NCBI GenBank assembly: GCA_028689635.1
Contig: JAQVCU010000016.1
Span: 1 to 40,314, forward strand
Source: Oscillospiraceae bacterium
Lineage (GTDB): Bacteria; Bacillota; Clostridia; Oscillospirales; Ruminococcaceae
Length of the DNA: 40,314 nucleotides
Direction of reading: 5' to 3'
Made by a program: the position numbers and the translations under genes. This document shows, in pieces, positions 21,467-29,988 of the stretch; position 1 is the first letter of the stretch; every line of letters begins with the position of its first letter. The notes beneath the pieces are model-generated. The model saw only the letters and a program-made list of their open reading frames with translations. It did not search any database and was not told where the DNA came from.

Positions 21467-22378
21467 TTATTTTTGCTCCATAAGCTTTACCATGACGGCT
21501 TTTTGCGCATGGAGACGGTTTTCTGCTTCATCGAAGATCTCCCCGGCGTGGGCTTCAAACACCTCGCCGCAGATCTCCTCCCCCCGGTGGGCGGGCAGGC
21601 AGTGCTGCACCATGGCGTCGGGCTTTGCCACGGCAAGGAGCTCTTTGTTGATCTGCCAGCCGGAAAAATCCGCCCGGCGTTTGGCGGCCTCTCCCTCCTG
21701 GCCCATGGAGGCCCACACGTCGGTGAGCACCACATCGGCGTCTTTGGCCGCTTCAAAGCGATCCTCGGTGAGGCAGAACAAGCTGCCGTATCCGGCCGCA
21801 AACTCCAGTACCTCGGCTTTCGGACGGTAATCCGCCGGGGTGGCCACAGAGACCTTCATCCCCACCTTGAGCCCGCCGACGATCAGGGAATTGGCCATAT
21901 TGTTGCCATCCCCAATGTAGCACATTTTCAGCCCGGCCAGCGTCCCTTTGTGTTCCCGGATGGTCATCAGATCCGCCAGCACCTGGCAGGGATGGTAATC
22001 GTCGGTCAAAGCGTTGATCACCGGTACCGAACCGTATTTCGCCAGATCCTCCACATCCTGCTGCCGGAACGTGCGGATCATAATGCCGTCCACATAGCGG
22101 GAGAGCACCCGGGCGGTATCCTCAATGGGTTCGCCGCGGCCCAGCTGCGTATCTCCGCCGTTCATGACCAATCCCAGGCCGCCCAGCTGATAGATCCCCG
22201 TCTCAAAGGAGACCCGGGTGCGGGTGGAGGCCTTTTGGAAGATCATGGCCAAGGTCTTGCCCTCCAGGCGTTTGTGGGGGATGCCGTGTTTTTTTTCATA
22301 TTTCAGCTGGTCGGCCAGATCCAGCACCCCGAGGATGTCCTCTCCCGTCCAGTCAAGCAGTTTGCAAAGGTGTTTCAT
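21467..22378 (-). CDS. argF: Ornithine carbamoyltransferase
   Basis: A 303-aa cytosolic enzyme joining ornithine and carbamoyl phosphate to citrulline. Motifs: FQKASTRTRVSFE (STRTR carbamoyl-phosphate loop), NALTDDYHPCQVLAD (HPCQ), and HCLPAHRGEEI (HCLP ornithine-binding). ATG 22378 is chosen for AAGGAG 9 nt upstream. It overlaps the 3' end of argD by 26 nt. Last gene of the argGHCJBDF cluster, before a strong terminator. Full family length. The anabolic role is inferred from its neighbours; no arcA or arcC is present. Confidence 0.96.
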   Translation of the reverse strand: MKHLCKLLDWTGEDILGVLDLADQLKYEKKHGIPHKRLEGKTLAMIFQKASTRTRVSFETGIYQLGGLGLVMNGGDTQLGRGEPIEDTARVLSRYVDGIMIRTFRQQDVEDLAKYGSVPVINALTDDYHPCQVLADLMTIREHKGTLAGLKMCYIGDGNNMANSLIVGGLKVGMKVSVATPADYRPKAEVLEFAAGYGSLFCLTEDRFEAAKDADVVLTDVWASMGQEGEAAKRRADFSGWQINKELLAVAKPDAMVQHCLPAHRGEEICGEVFEAHAGEIFDEAENRLHAQKAVMVKLMEQK

Positions 22379-23588
22379 TGTTTGTTTCTCCTTTATTCGT
22401 TTTCGTTGGCGCCGCCGCAGCAAGCACCTGTTTTAAGATGCACACGCCCTCTTCCAGCTCTTCGTCGGTGATGGTGAGGGGCGGCAGCATCCGCAGCTTA
22501 TCTTTGGCGGTGAGGATCATCAGCCCCTTTTCAAGGCATTTCGCCGCCAGTTCCTTGGCGGAAAGGCCCTCCGACAGGGCGATGCCCTGCATCATGCCCC
22601 GCCCGGTGATGTTTTCCACCCCCGGCGTGCCCTCCAGGCTGCTGCGCACCCAGTTGCCCTTGCGGCGGATCTCCTCCAGCATATCCCGATCCATGCGCTC
22701 CAGCACCACGCAGGCGCCGGCCGCCGCCACCGGGTTCCCGCCGAAGGTGGAGCCGTGGTCGCCGGGCCCAAAGGTCTCCCCCGCCCGTCCAAACAGCATC
22801 ACCGCCCCGATGGGAAGCCCGCCGCCCAGGCCTTTGGCGGAGGTGACGATATCCGGCTGGATGCCATACTGCTGATAGCAGTACAGGCTGCCGGTGCGGC
22901 CTACGCCGGTCTGCACCTCGTCTACGATCAACAAGATATCTTTTTGATCGCACAGGCTCTCGATGGTGCGGATGTATTTTTCTTTGAGGGGGATAACGCC
23001 CCCTTCGCCCTGTACCAGCTCCACCATAATGGCGCAGGTGTGAGGGGTCACCGCCTGCAGCAGCGCCCCCATATCCCCGGCGGGAACATAGGCAAAGCCC
23101 TCGGTGAAGGGCCCAAAGGTTTGGTGGAACGCGTCCTGCCCGGTGGCGGAAAGGGTGGTCACCGTGCGGCCGTGAAACGAGTTGACCAGGGTGATGATCT
23201 GGTGCCGGCCGGGGCCGTGATGCTCCCGGCTGTATTTCCGGGCCGCCTTGATGGCCCCCTCGTTGGCCTCGGCCCCGGAATTTGCAAAAAAGACCTTTTT
23301 GCAGCCGGTGCCTTCATGAAGCAGCTTTGCCAGGCGCACACAGGGCTCGGTATAATAAAGATTGGAAGTGTGGGCCATCGCCAGGGCCTGTTTTGCCACA
23401 GCCCCGGCCCATTGCTCATCCCCCCAGCCCAGGGAATTGACCCCGATCCCGCTGGTAAAATCGATCAGGCGTCTCCCGTCCTGATCGATGGCGGTGGCGT
23501 TTTTGCCCTTTACCAGCACGGCGTCAAAGCGTCCGTAGGTGTGGGCGATGTATTCGCCGTCCGCCTGCTTGATCTCGTCCCTTGTCAT
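22353..23588 (-). CDS. argD: Acetylornithine aminotransferase
   Basis: A 411-aa class III PLP aminotransferase converting N-acetylglutamate semialdehyde to N-acetylornithine with glutamate as amino donor. Motifs: FTSGIGVNSLGW near the start, FFANSGAEANEGAIKAARKY, LIVDEVQTGVGRTG (PLP aspartate) and TSAKGLGGGLPIGA with the PLP lysine. The start ATG overlaps the argB stop (ATGA). The C-terminus has about 15 low-complexity residues (AAAAPTKTNKGETNNE) and runs 26 nt into argF, longer than usual, possibly after a shift of the original stop. Otherwise intact. Confidence 0.95.
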   Translation of the reverse strand: MTRDEIKQADGEYIAHTYGRFDAVLVKGKNATAIDQDGRRLIDFTSGIGVNSLGWGDEQWAGAVAKQALAMAHTSNLYYTEPCVRLAKLLHEGTGCKKVFFANSGAEANEGAIKAARKYSREHHGPGRHQIITLVNSFHGRTVTTLSATGQDAFHQTFGPFTEGFAYVPAGDMGALLQAVTPHTCAIMVELVQGEGGVIPLKEKYIRTIESLCDQKDILLIVDEVQTGVGRTGSLYCYQQYGIQPDIVTSAKGLGGGLPIGAVMLFGRAGETFGPGDHGSTFGGNPVAAAGACVVLERMDRDMLEEIRRKGNWVRSSLEGTPGVENITGRGMMQGIALSEGLSAKELAAKCLEKGLMILTAKDKLRMLPPLTITDEELEEGVCILKQVLAAAAPTKTNKGETNNETPLQTA

Positions 23589-24457
23589 AACGCTCCTCCC
23601 GCCGGATCGGCAAACAGGGTCCCGACGCCCTCGTCGGAGAGCATCTCGACCAAAATGGAGTGGGGCACCCGCCCGTCGATGATGACTGCCTTCTTGACCC
23701 CCTGGCGCACCGCCTCTACGCAGCAGTCCACTTTGGGGCCCATGCCGCCGGAAATGATCCCCTCCGCCTTAAGCCGCGGCACCTCGCTGGGCGCCACCAT
23801 CGGGATCAGGGTGGATTCGTCGTTTTTATCCCGAAGCAGCCCTTTGATATCCGTCATGAGGATCAGGTTTTCCGCGCCGCGCTTTGCGGCGACGGCGGAG
23901 GCCGCCGTATCGGCGTTGATGTTGTACACCTGCCCGTCCCCGTCGCAGCCCACGGTGGAGAGGGCTGGGATATATCCGCCGTCCAGGGCATGGCGGATCA
24001 GGGAGACGTCCACCCCGCAAATCTCCCCCACAAAGCCGAGATCCGGTTCTGAAGGGAGCTTTTTGGCCTGGAGAATGCCGCCGTCCATGCCGCACAGCCC
24101 CACGGCTTTGCCGCCGCAGCGCGCCAGCAGCGCCACCAGATCCTTGTTGACCCGGCCCGCCAGCACCATCTGCGCCACCCGGGCGGTCTCCTCATCGGTA
24201 TAGCGCAGGCCGCCGATGAATTTGGATTCTTTTCCCAGCCGGTGCAGCATCTCGGTGATCTCCGGCCCGCCGCCGTGCACCAGCACCACCTTTACCCCCA
24301 CCAGGGAGAGCAGGACGATGTCTTTCATCACCGCCTGCTTGAGCGCTTCGTCGATCATGGCGTTGCCGCCGTATTTGACCACCACCACGCGGCCGTAATA
24401 TTTTTGAATGTAGGGCAGGGCCTGAATCAGGACTTCCGCCTTGCTGTGCTGTTCCAT
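23585..24457 (-). CDS. argB: Acetylglutamate kinase
   Basis: A 290-aa amino-acid kinase that phosphorylates N-acetylglutamate. Motifs: VVVKYGGNAM, VLVHGGGPEITEML, a NINADTAASAVAA nucleotide-site stretch and ISGGMGPKV. An N-terminal helix of about 20 residues (AEVLIQALPYIQKYYG) is of the kind found in arginine-inhibited hexameric NAGKs, so feedback inhibition by arginine is likely. ATG 24457 follows GGGGGAGAG. It lies 13 nt after argJ and overlaps argD by 4 nt. Confidence 0.96.
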   Translation of the reverse strand: MEQHSKAEVLIQALPYIQKYYGRVVVVKYGGNAMIDEALKQAVMKDIVLLSLVGVKVVLVHGGGPEITEMLHRLGKESKFIGGLRYTDEETARVAQMVLAGRVNKDLVALLARCGGKAVGLCGMDGGILQAKKLPSEPDLGFVGEICGVDVSLIRHALDGGYIPALSTVGCDGDGQVYNINADTAASAVAAKRGAENLILMTDIKGLLRDKNDESTLIPMVAPSEVPRLKAEGIISGGMGPKVDCCVEAVRQGVKKAVIIDGRVPHSILVEMLSDEGVGTLFADPAGGAL

Positions 24458-24470
24458 TTGTCTCTCCCCC

Positions 24471-25697
24471 TCATTTTTTGCGGTAGGTGCCGGTGATCTG
24501 GATATATTCATGGGTCAGGTCGCAGCCGTAGGCCGTGGCGCTGTAGGCGTCGGGGCCGATGCAGATGCGGATCTGGATCTCGGGCTGGGCCAGCACCATG
24601 GAGGCGTCTTCCTCGGAAAACGGGATGCCGGAGCCCTTTTCGCACACCTTGACCTGCCCCACCTGGGACCGCAGCTCCACATCGATCTGGCCGATCTCCA
24701 CCGGGGCCCCGCAGTAGCCGATGGCGCACAGGATCCTTCCCCAGTTGGCGTCCTCCGCGTACATGGCGGTCTTTACCAGGGTGGAGCTTACCACCGCCCG
24801 CGCCACCTGCCGGGCGATCTCCCGGGTACGGGCGCCGGAGACCTCGCATTCCAGCAGTTTGGTGGCCCCTTCCCCGTCCTTGGCGATCATTCTTGCCATC
24901 TGGCGGCAGACATACATCAAAATGCCGCGGAACAGGAAATAGTCCTCGTTTTCCTCCTCGATGACCGGGTTGCCCGCCATGCCGTTGGCCAGGGCCACCA
25001 CCATGTCGTTGGTGGAGGTATCCCCGTCCACGCTGATCATGTTAAAGGTCTCGTTGACCGCGTCCCCCAGGGCCGCCTGCAGCATTTTAGAGGTGATGGC
25101 GACGTCGCTGGTAAGAAAGCCCAGCATGGTGGCCATGTTGGGGTGCAGCATGCCGGATCCCTTGGCGATGCCCCCCAAAACGCATTCCTTCCCGCCCATC
25201 TCAAAGCGGACGGCGATCTGCTTGGGCACCATATCGGTGGTCATGATCCCCAAAGCCGCCTGATCGGAGCTTTGGCTGTCCAGGGAGGCCACCAGGGCTT
25301 CCATGCCGTTTTGGAAAGGCTCCAGGGGCAGATGCGGGCCGATGACGCCGGTGGAAGCCACCACTACGTTTTCCGGCTTCACCCCCAGAGAGCTTTCCGA
25401 AAGCAGCCGGCACACCGCCTCCGCCTTTTCCACCCCGTCGCTGTTGCAGGTGTTCGCCACGCCGCTGTTGCAGATAATGGCCTGGGCGACCCCGTCGGCC
25501 AGATGCCGTTTGGAGACCTGCACCGGCGCGCCTTTTACCAGGTTTTGGGTAAATGCCCCGGCGGCGCTGGCCGGGGTCTCGCTGTAGATCAGGGCCAGAT
25601 CCAGCTTAGACGGGTTTCTACGGATCCCGCAGTGCACTCCGCCCGCTGAGAATCCCTTTGGGGCGCAGACGCCCCCCTGTGTCAACTGAAAATCCAT
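24471..25697 (-). CDS. argJ: Glutamate N-acetyltransferase (ArgJ)
   Basis: A 408-aa self-cleaving Ntn-type enzyme. The autoproteolysis site is in GSGMLHPNMATMLGF, between Ala189 and Thr190, with Thr190 becoming the nucleophile. The oxyanion pair STGVIG (115-120) is present. ArgJ passes the acetyl group from N-acetylornithine to glutamate; in many Firmicutes it is bifunctional and also uses acetyl-CoA, which fits the absence of argA here. ATG 25697 follows AAAGGAGGG. It is separated from argC by 133 nt containing an ARG-box-like site, so it may start a second transcript. Confidence 0.96.
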   Translation of the reverse strand: MDFQLTQGGVCAPKGFSAGGVHCGIRRNPSKLDLALIYSETPASAAGAFTQNLVKGAPVQVSKRHLADGVAQAIICNSGVANTCNSDGVEKAEAVCRLLSESSLGVKPENVVVASTGVIGPHLPLEPFQNGMEALVASLDSQSSDQAALGIMTTDMVPKQIAVRFEMGGKECVLGGIAKGSGMLHPNMATMLGFLTSDVAITSKMLQAALGDAVNETFNMISVDGDTSTNDMVVALANGMAGNPVIEEENEDYFLFRGILMYVCRQMARMIAKDGEGATKLLECEVSGARTREIARQVARAVVSSTLVKTAMYAEDANWGRILCAIGYCGAPVEIGQIDVELRSQVGQVKVCEKGSGIPFSEEDASMVLAQPEIQIRICIGPDAYSATAYGCDLTHEYIQITGTYRKK

Positions 25698-25764
25698 CTC
25701 TTCCGGCCCTCCTTTGCGCCTTGCGGCGGCTGTTGATCTGCTTCTTTAATAAATAATCAGGTAT

Positions 25765-25782
25765 GTAGCATATTTATACATC
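25765..25782 (-). promoter_or_regulatory. ARG-box-like operator between argC and argJ
   Basis: Minus-strand GATGTATAAATATGCTAC resembles the ArgR/AhrC box (TG.AT with an AT-rich centre, AT.CA) with one or two mismatches, in an AT-rich island within GC-rich DNA. The 133-nt argC-argJ gap also holds a GC hairpin near 25800-25825 but no clear consensus promoter. Confidence 0.45.
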
Positions 25783-25830
25783 TGTTGGTATAAGAGAGGG
25801 AGCGGCGTCAAAACCGCCCCCAAGATCCGC

Positions 25831-26865
25831 TTAAAACGCGGGGGGAACCATTTCCAGCCCGGCGGCTTCCGGCAGCCCGAACAGCAGGTTCATGTTCTGT
25901 ACCGCCTGCCCCGCCGCCCCCTTCACCATGTTGTCGATGACGGAGACCACGATCAGCCGCCCGGTGCGGCCGTCCACATGGATGGAAATATCGCAATAGT
26001 TGGAGTACTTCACGTTTTTCAGGTTGGCCGTCTGGCCCAGATCCAGCACCCGGACAAACTTTTCCCCGCCCCAGGCCGCCTTGTAGAGGGCATGGATCTC
26101 CTCCACCGCAAGCTCCTTTTTGAGGGATGCATAAATGGTGGAGACAATGCCGCGGTTGACCGGCAGCAGATGGGGCACGAACGTAACGGTGACCTTTTCG
26201 CCGCCGAGATCGGAAAGGGTCTGCTCGATCTCCGGCGTGTGGCGGTGGGCCGCCACTTTGTAGGGGGAAAAAGCCTCGTTGCAGTCCGGATAATGGGTGG
26301 TCTGGCTCAGGCCTCTGCCCGCCCCGGTGACGCCGGATTTGGAATCGATGATGATGCTCCCCGCGTCGAGGATCCCGGCTTTCATGGCCGGGGCCATCCC
26401 CAGGGCGATGGAGGTGGGGTAGCAGCCGGGATTCCCCACCAGGGAAGCTTTCGCGATCTTTTCCCGGTACAGCTCCGGCAGGCCATAAACCTGTCCGGCG
26501 TGCAGCCCCGGGTTTTTATATTCCAGGCCGTACCACTGGGTGTAATCGGCGGGGTCGTCCAAACGGAAATCCGCCCCCAGGTCGATAAATTTTTTCCCGG
26601 CCGCCAGGGCTTTTTCCGCCAGCGGCTCCGAAAGGCCGTGGGGGAGGGAGGCAAAGATCACATCGCTTCTGGCGATGACCTCCTCCTCGCCGGTGAGGAC
26701 ACCGTCAAAGATCCCCCTCAGGGAGGGATAGACCTCGCTGATGGCCTTGCCCGCAAAGCTCACCGAGCTCACCGCCGCAAGCTCCGCCTGGGGATGCCCC
26801 AGCAGAATGCGGCAGAGCTCTTCGCCGGCATAGCCGGTGGCCCCGATGATCCCCGCTTTTATCAT
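25831..26865 (-). CDS. argC: N-acetyl-gamma-glutamyl-phosphate reductase
   Basis: A 344-aa NADPH-dependent reductase making N-acetylglutamate semialdehyde. The Rossmann loop is IIGATGYAGEELCRILLGHP, the catalytic Cys lies in VGNPGCYPTS (about residue 149), and the dimer-domain stretch AHRHTPEIEQ is present. ATG 26865 is chosen because the protein then begins MIKAGIIGATGYAG as expected for the family; the ribosome site (AGAGGCGG) is imperfect. The frame is open upstream to 26940 but that part overlaps a terminator hairpin. It lies between argH and argJ. Confidence 0.95.
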   Translation of the reverse strand: MIKAGIIGATGYAGEELCRILLGHPQAELAAVSSVSFAGKAISEVYPSLRGIFDGVLTGEEEVIARSDVIFASLPHGLSEPLAEKALAAGKKFIDLGADFRLDDPADYTQWYGLEYKNPGLHAGQVYGLPELYREKIAKASLVGNPGCYPTSIALGMAPAMKAGILDAGSIIIDSKSGVTGAGRGLSQTTHYPDCNEAFSPYKVAAHRHTPEIEQTLSDLGGEKVTVTFVPHLLPVNRGIVSTIYASLKKELAVEEIHALYKAAWGGEKFVRVLDLGQTANLKNVKYSNYCDISIHVDGRTGRLIVVSVIDNMVKGAAGQAVQNMNLLFGLPEAAGLEMVPPAF

Positions 26866-26900
26866 GATATTCCGCCTCTTTTCCAATGGTATCGTGGTTG

Positions 26901-26938
26901 AAAAAAGAAAGCCCGCCGAAGCCGGAGCCCCGGCAGGC
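26901..26938 (-). terminator. Terminator-like hairpin between argH and argC
   Basis: Minus-strand GCCTGCC / GGCGGGC stem (one G-T pair) around a GC-rich loop, followed by TTTCTTTTTTC. It would end or attenuate argGH transcripts before argC. No convincing new promoter is seen in the 35 nt left before argC. Confidence 0.65.
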
Positions 26939-26959
26939 AAAAGAAAAGTGATGCCGTTT

Positions 26960-28348
26960 TTAATGCCCCAACAGAGCTTTCAGCTCTTCCCGGGCCCGGG
27001 CAATCTGCCCCGTCACCAATTCCGGCGCGGGCCCGCCCTCCGACCGGCGCTCTCTGACGCAGGCCTCCAGGGATATGGCATGGTAGATCCCCTCGTCAAA
27101 GAGGGGGTGGAACTGGTGGAGCTGATCCAAAGTCAGTTCCTCCAGAGTGGTTTTCTGCTCGATGCAATAGGCCACCAGCTGGCCGGTCACTTTGTAAGCG
27201 TCCCGGAAGGGCAGGCCTTTTTTGGTCAGGTAATCCGCGCAGTCGGTGGCGTTGATAAACCCTTTGGCAGCCGCCGCGCGCATGTTCTCTTTCAGCACCC
27301 GCATGGTTTTCAGCATGGGGGTAAAGGTGGAAACGCACAGCTTCACGGTGTCCACCGCGTCAAAAATGGCTTCCTTATCCTCCTGCATATCCTTGTTGTA
27401 GGCCAGGGGGATGCCCTTCATCATCACCAGCAGCGTGGTGAGATCCCCATACACCCGGCCGGTCTTACCGCGGATCAGCTCGGTGACGTCCGGGTTCTTT
27501 TTCTGGGGCATAATGGAGGAGCCGGTGGCAAAAGCGTCGTCCAGCTCGATAAATTTAAATTCCCAAGAGCACCAGAGGATGATCTCTTCGGAAAACCGGG
27601 AGAGATGCATCATGATGAGGGAAAGGCAGTTTGCCAGCTCGATGGCGTAGTCCCGATCGGAAACGCCGTCCAGGCTGTTTGCGGAGACCCCGGTGAAGCC
27701 GAGCTCCCGGGCCACCGCCTGCCGGTCGATGGGATAGGTGGTTCCCGCCAAGGCGCCACAGCCCAAAGGCATGGAGGCCAAAAGCCGGCGGTCCGTATCG
27801 GCCAGACGGCCCATATCCCGCAGCAACATCTGTACATAAGCCATCAGATGATGGGCCAGCGTCACCGGCTGGGCCCGCTGCATATGGGTATATCCCGGCA
27901 TCACCGTCTCGGTGTGCTCCCCGGCCTTGCCGCACAGGGTTTCCACCAGCTCCGCCAAAAGCGCCCGGATCTCCCCGATGTTTTCGTGAAGGGTCAAACG
28001 CAGATCCAGGGCCACCTGGTCGTTGCGGCTGCGGGCGGTGTGCAGGCGCTTGCCTGCGTCGCCGACGCGCTTTGTGAGCTCCGCCTCCACAAACATGTGG
28101 ATGTCTTCGGCGTTGGGGTCAAAGGAAAGCGCTCCGCTTTCCAGATCCGCCAAAATCCCGCCCAGGCCCTCGACGATCTTTTCCGCGTCTCCCGCGCTGA
28201 TGATGCCCTGCTTTGCCAGCATGGCGGCGTGGGCGCAGCTGCCCTTGATATCCTGCGCATACATGCGGCAGTCAAAAGAAATGGAGGAGTTGAAGTCGTT
28301 TACCTTCGCGTCTACCTCTTTGGAAAATCTTCCAGCCCAAAGTGCCAT
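26960..28348 (-). CDS. argH: Argininosuccinate lyase
   Basis: A 462-aa fumarase-superfamily enzyme splitting argininosuccinate to arginine and fumarate. Motifs: HTARSRNDQVALDLRL, the HMQRAQP segment with its catalytic His (GYTHMQRAQP), and the superfamily signature GSSIMPQKKNPD. ATG 28348 gives MALWAGRFSKE, the expected start, with AGGAG 10 nt upstream. It lies 147 nt after argG, with a hairpin between, and 94 nt before argC. Full length. Confidence 0.96.
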   Translation of the reverse strand: MALWAGRFSKEVDAKVNDFNSSISFDCRMYAQDIKGSCAHAAMLAKQGIISAGDAEKIVEGLGGILADLESGALSFDPNAEDIHMFVEAELTKRVGDAGKRLHTARSRNDQVALDLRLTLHENIGEIRALLAELVETLCGKAGEHTETVMPGYTHMQRAQPVTLAHHLMAYVQMLLRDMGRLADTDRRLLASMPLGCGALAGTTYPIDRQAVARELGFTGVSANSLDGVSDRDYAIELANCLSLIMMHLSRFSEEIILWCSWEFKFIELDDAFATGSSIMPQKKNPDVTELIRGKTGRVYGDLTTLLVMMKGIPLAYNKDMQEDKEAIFDAVDTVKLCVSTFTPMLKTMRVLKENMRAAAAKGFINATDCADYLTKKGLPFRDAYKVTGQLVAYCIEQKTTLEELTLDQLHQFHPLFDEGIYHAISLEACVRERRSEGGPAPELVTGQIARAREELKALLGH

Positions 28349-28457
28349 AATCTTGTTTCTCCTATCCGCCGCTCCCACAGGGGACGGCCCGTTTTGTTAA
28401 CGGTACCGCATCCGGCGAAAAATTGCAAGCCCGCAGGCCTCTGAAAAGCCCAAAAGA

Positions 28458-28482
28458 GGGAGGGAGACCATTTCCCCCTCCC
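28458..28482 (-). terminator. Possible terminator between argG and argH
   Basis: Minus-strand GGGAGGGGGA / TCTCCCTCCC stem (one mismatch, 5-nt loop) then TCTTTTGGG, 13 nt after the argG stop. Weak T-run, so it may only attenuate. The remaining gap to argH has TTGCAA-N17-TACCGT as a weak promoter candidate. Confidence 0.5.
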
Positions 28483-28495
28483 CGTTCCAGTTGGG

Positions 28496-29713
28496 TTATT
28501 TGCCTTTCTTTTCGTCCAGCATGGCCTTTACCTGGATGGGCAGGCCGAAGAGGTTGATAAAGCCCTTGGAATCCATCTGGTCGTAGACGTGGTCTTCGCC
28601 AAAGGTGGCGATCTCCTCGGAATAGAGGGAATCGGGGCTCTGGATAGAAGCGTTGATGATGTTGCCCTTGTAGAGCTTCAGCTTTACATCGCCGTTGACC
28701 GTTTGCTGGGTGGTAGACACAAAGGCGGAGAGGGCTTCCCGCAGGGGGGTGAACCACTGGCCGTAATAGACCAGCTCCGCAAATTTAAGGGCTACCTGGG
28801 CTTTGTAATGCTGGGTATCCCGATCCAGGCAAATGGTTTCCAGGGCGTCGTGGGCGTGGTAGAGGATGGTGCCGCCGGGGGTCTCGTAGACGCCGCGGCT
28901 CTTCATGCCCACCAGACGGTTCTCCACCATGTCGATGATGCCGATGCCGTTGGCGCCGCCGATCTGGTTGAGCTTCTGGATCAGGGAAACGCCGTCCATC
29001 TTGACGCCGTCCAGAGCCACAGGGATACCTTTTTCAAAGGTGATGGTCACATAAGCGGCCTTGTCCGGGGCTTTTTCGGGGGATACGCCCATCTCCAGGA
29101 TCTTGTCGTACATGGGCTCGTTGGCCGGGTCTTCCAGATCCAGGCCCTCGTGGGAGAGGTGCCACAGGTTTTTATCCTTGGAATAGTTGGTCTCACGGTT
29201 GATCTTCAGCGGGATCTTGTGGGCCTCGGCGTATTCGATCTCTTCCTCACGGCTCTTAAACTCCCAGGTCCTCCAGGGGGCGATGATGCCCATGTGAGGA
29301 GCAAAGGCTTTAATGGTCAGTTCAAAACGGACCTGGTCGTTGCCCTTGCCGGTGCAGCCGTGGGCGATGGCGTCGGCGCCCTCCGCCTTGGCGATCTCCA
29401 CCAGTTTTTTGGCGATGATGGGGCGGGCAAAGGAGGTACCCAGCAGGTATTTGCCCTCGTACACCGCTCCCGCCTGGATGGTGGGGAAAATATAATCTTC
29501 CACAAATTCTTTTTTCAGGTCGGCAACGTACAGTTTGGAGGCTCCGGTAGCCAGCGCTTTGGCTTCCAGGCCTTCCAGCTCGCCTTCCTGACCCACATCC
29601 CCGGCCACGGCGATGACTTCGCATCCTTCGTAATGCTCTTTCAGCCACGGAATGATGATGGAGGTGTCCAGCCCTCCGGAGTAAGCCAGTACGATCTTTT
29701 TGTAGTTTTGCAT
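28496..29713 (-). CDS. argG: Argininosuccinate synthase
   Basis: A 405-aa ATP-dependent ligase of citrulline and aspartate. The PP-loop is [16 protein letters not shown]; further signatures are [14 protein letters not shown] and the [19 protein letters not shown] region. ATG 29713 is preferred, with GAGGG 7 nt upstream; the GTG directly before it is an alternative. First gene of the arginine cluster, behind a good promoter and ARG-box-like sites, so it is the likely main point of arginine repression. Placed before argH as in many Firmicutes. Confidence 0.97.
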   Translation of the reverse strand: MQNYKKIVLAYSGGLDTSIIIPWLKEHYEGCEVIAVAGDVGQEGELEGLEAKALATGASKLYVADLKKEFVEDYIFPTIQAGAVYEGKYLLGTSFARPIIAKKLVEIAKAEGADAIAHGCTGKGNDQVRFELTIKAFAPHMGIIAPWRTWEFKSREEEIEYAEAHKIPLKINRETNYSKDKNLWHLSHEGLDLEDPANEPMYDKILEMGVSPEKAPDKAAYVTITFEKGIPVALDGVKMDGVSLIQKLNQIGGANGIGIIDMVENRLVGMKSRGVYETPGGTILYHAHDALETICLDRDTQHYKAQVALKFAELVYYGQWFTPLREALSAFVSTTQQTVNGDVKLKLYKGNIINASIQSPDSLYSEEIATFGEDHVYDQMDSKGFINLFGLPIQVKAMLDEKKGK

Positions 29714-29755
29714 CACATTTCCCTCTTCTTTCTGTCTGGTTTCTTTCTGGTTATA

Positions 29756-29805
29756 ATTATACGCGCTGTTTGTATAAAATCAAGGGCTTTTTGCAAAAAT
29801 ATTCA
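29756..29805 (-). promoter_or_regulatory. argG promoter with ARG boxes
   Basis: Minus-strand TTGATT (29778-29783), 16-nt spacer, TATAAT (29756-29761). Upstream at 29792-29805 TGAATATTTTTGCA matches the ArgR box core TGAAT-WWWW-AT-KCA with one mismatch; a second, weaker copy (TTGATTTTATACA) overlaps the -35. ArgR control is inferred; no argR gene is in the window. Confidence 0.7.
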
Positions 29806-29924
29806 GCCTTGGCACTATTTTGTCGCTTTGCCCATTTTTCTCCGCCCTCTCTTTCGTTTTTTGGTTTTTTTGGCGGATAGTTTCGGCCAACCCCCCCCTG
29901 TTTGGCTCTGCAATCCTCCAAAAA

Positions 29925-29953
29925 AGCGGCGGAAAGCCATGCTTTCCGCCGCT
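29925..29953 (-). terminator. Terminator of the hflX operon
   Basis: Perfect 13-bp stem AGCGGCGGAAAGC / GCTTTCCGCCGCT with a 3-nt loop and TTTTTT on the minus strand, 36 nt after the hflX stop. Confidence 0.93.
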
Positions 29954-29988
29954 GTTGAACTGTATATTTCTCTGTATAGAATGAATAT

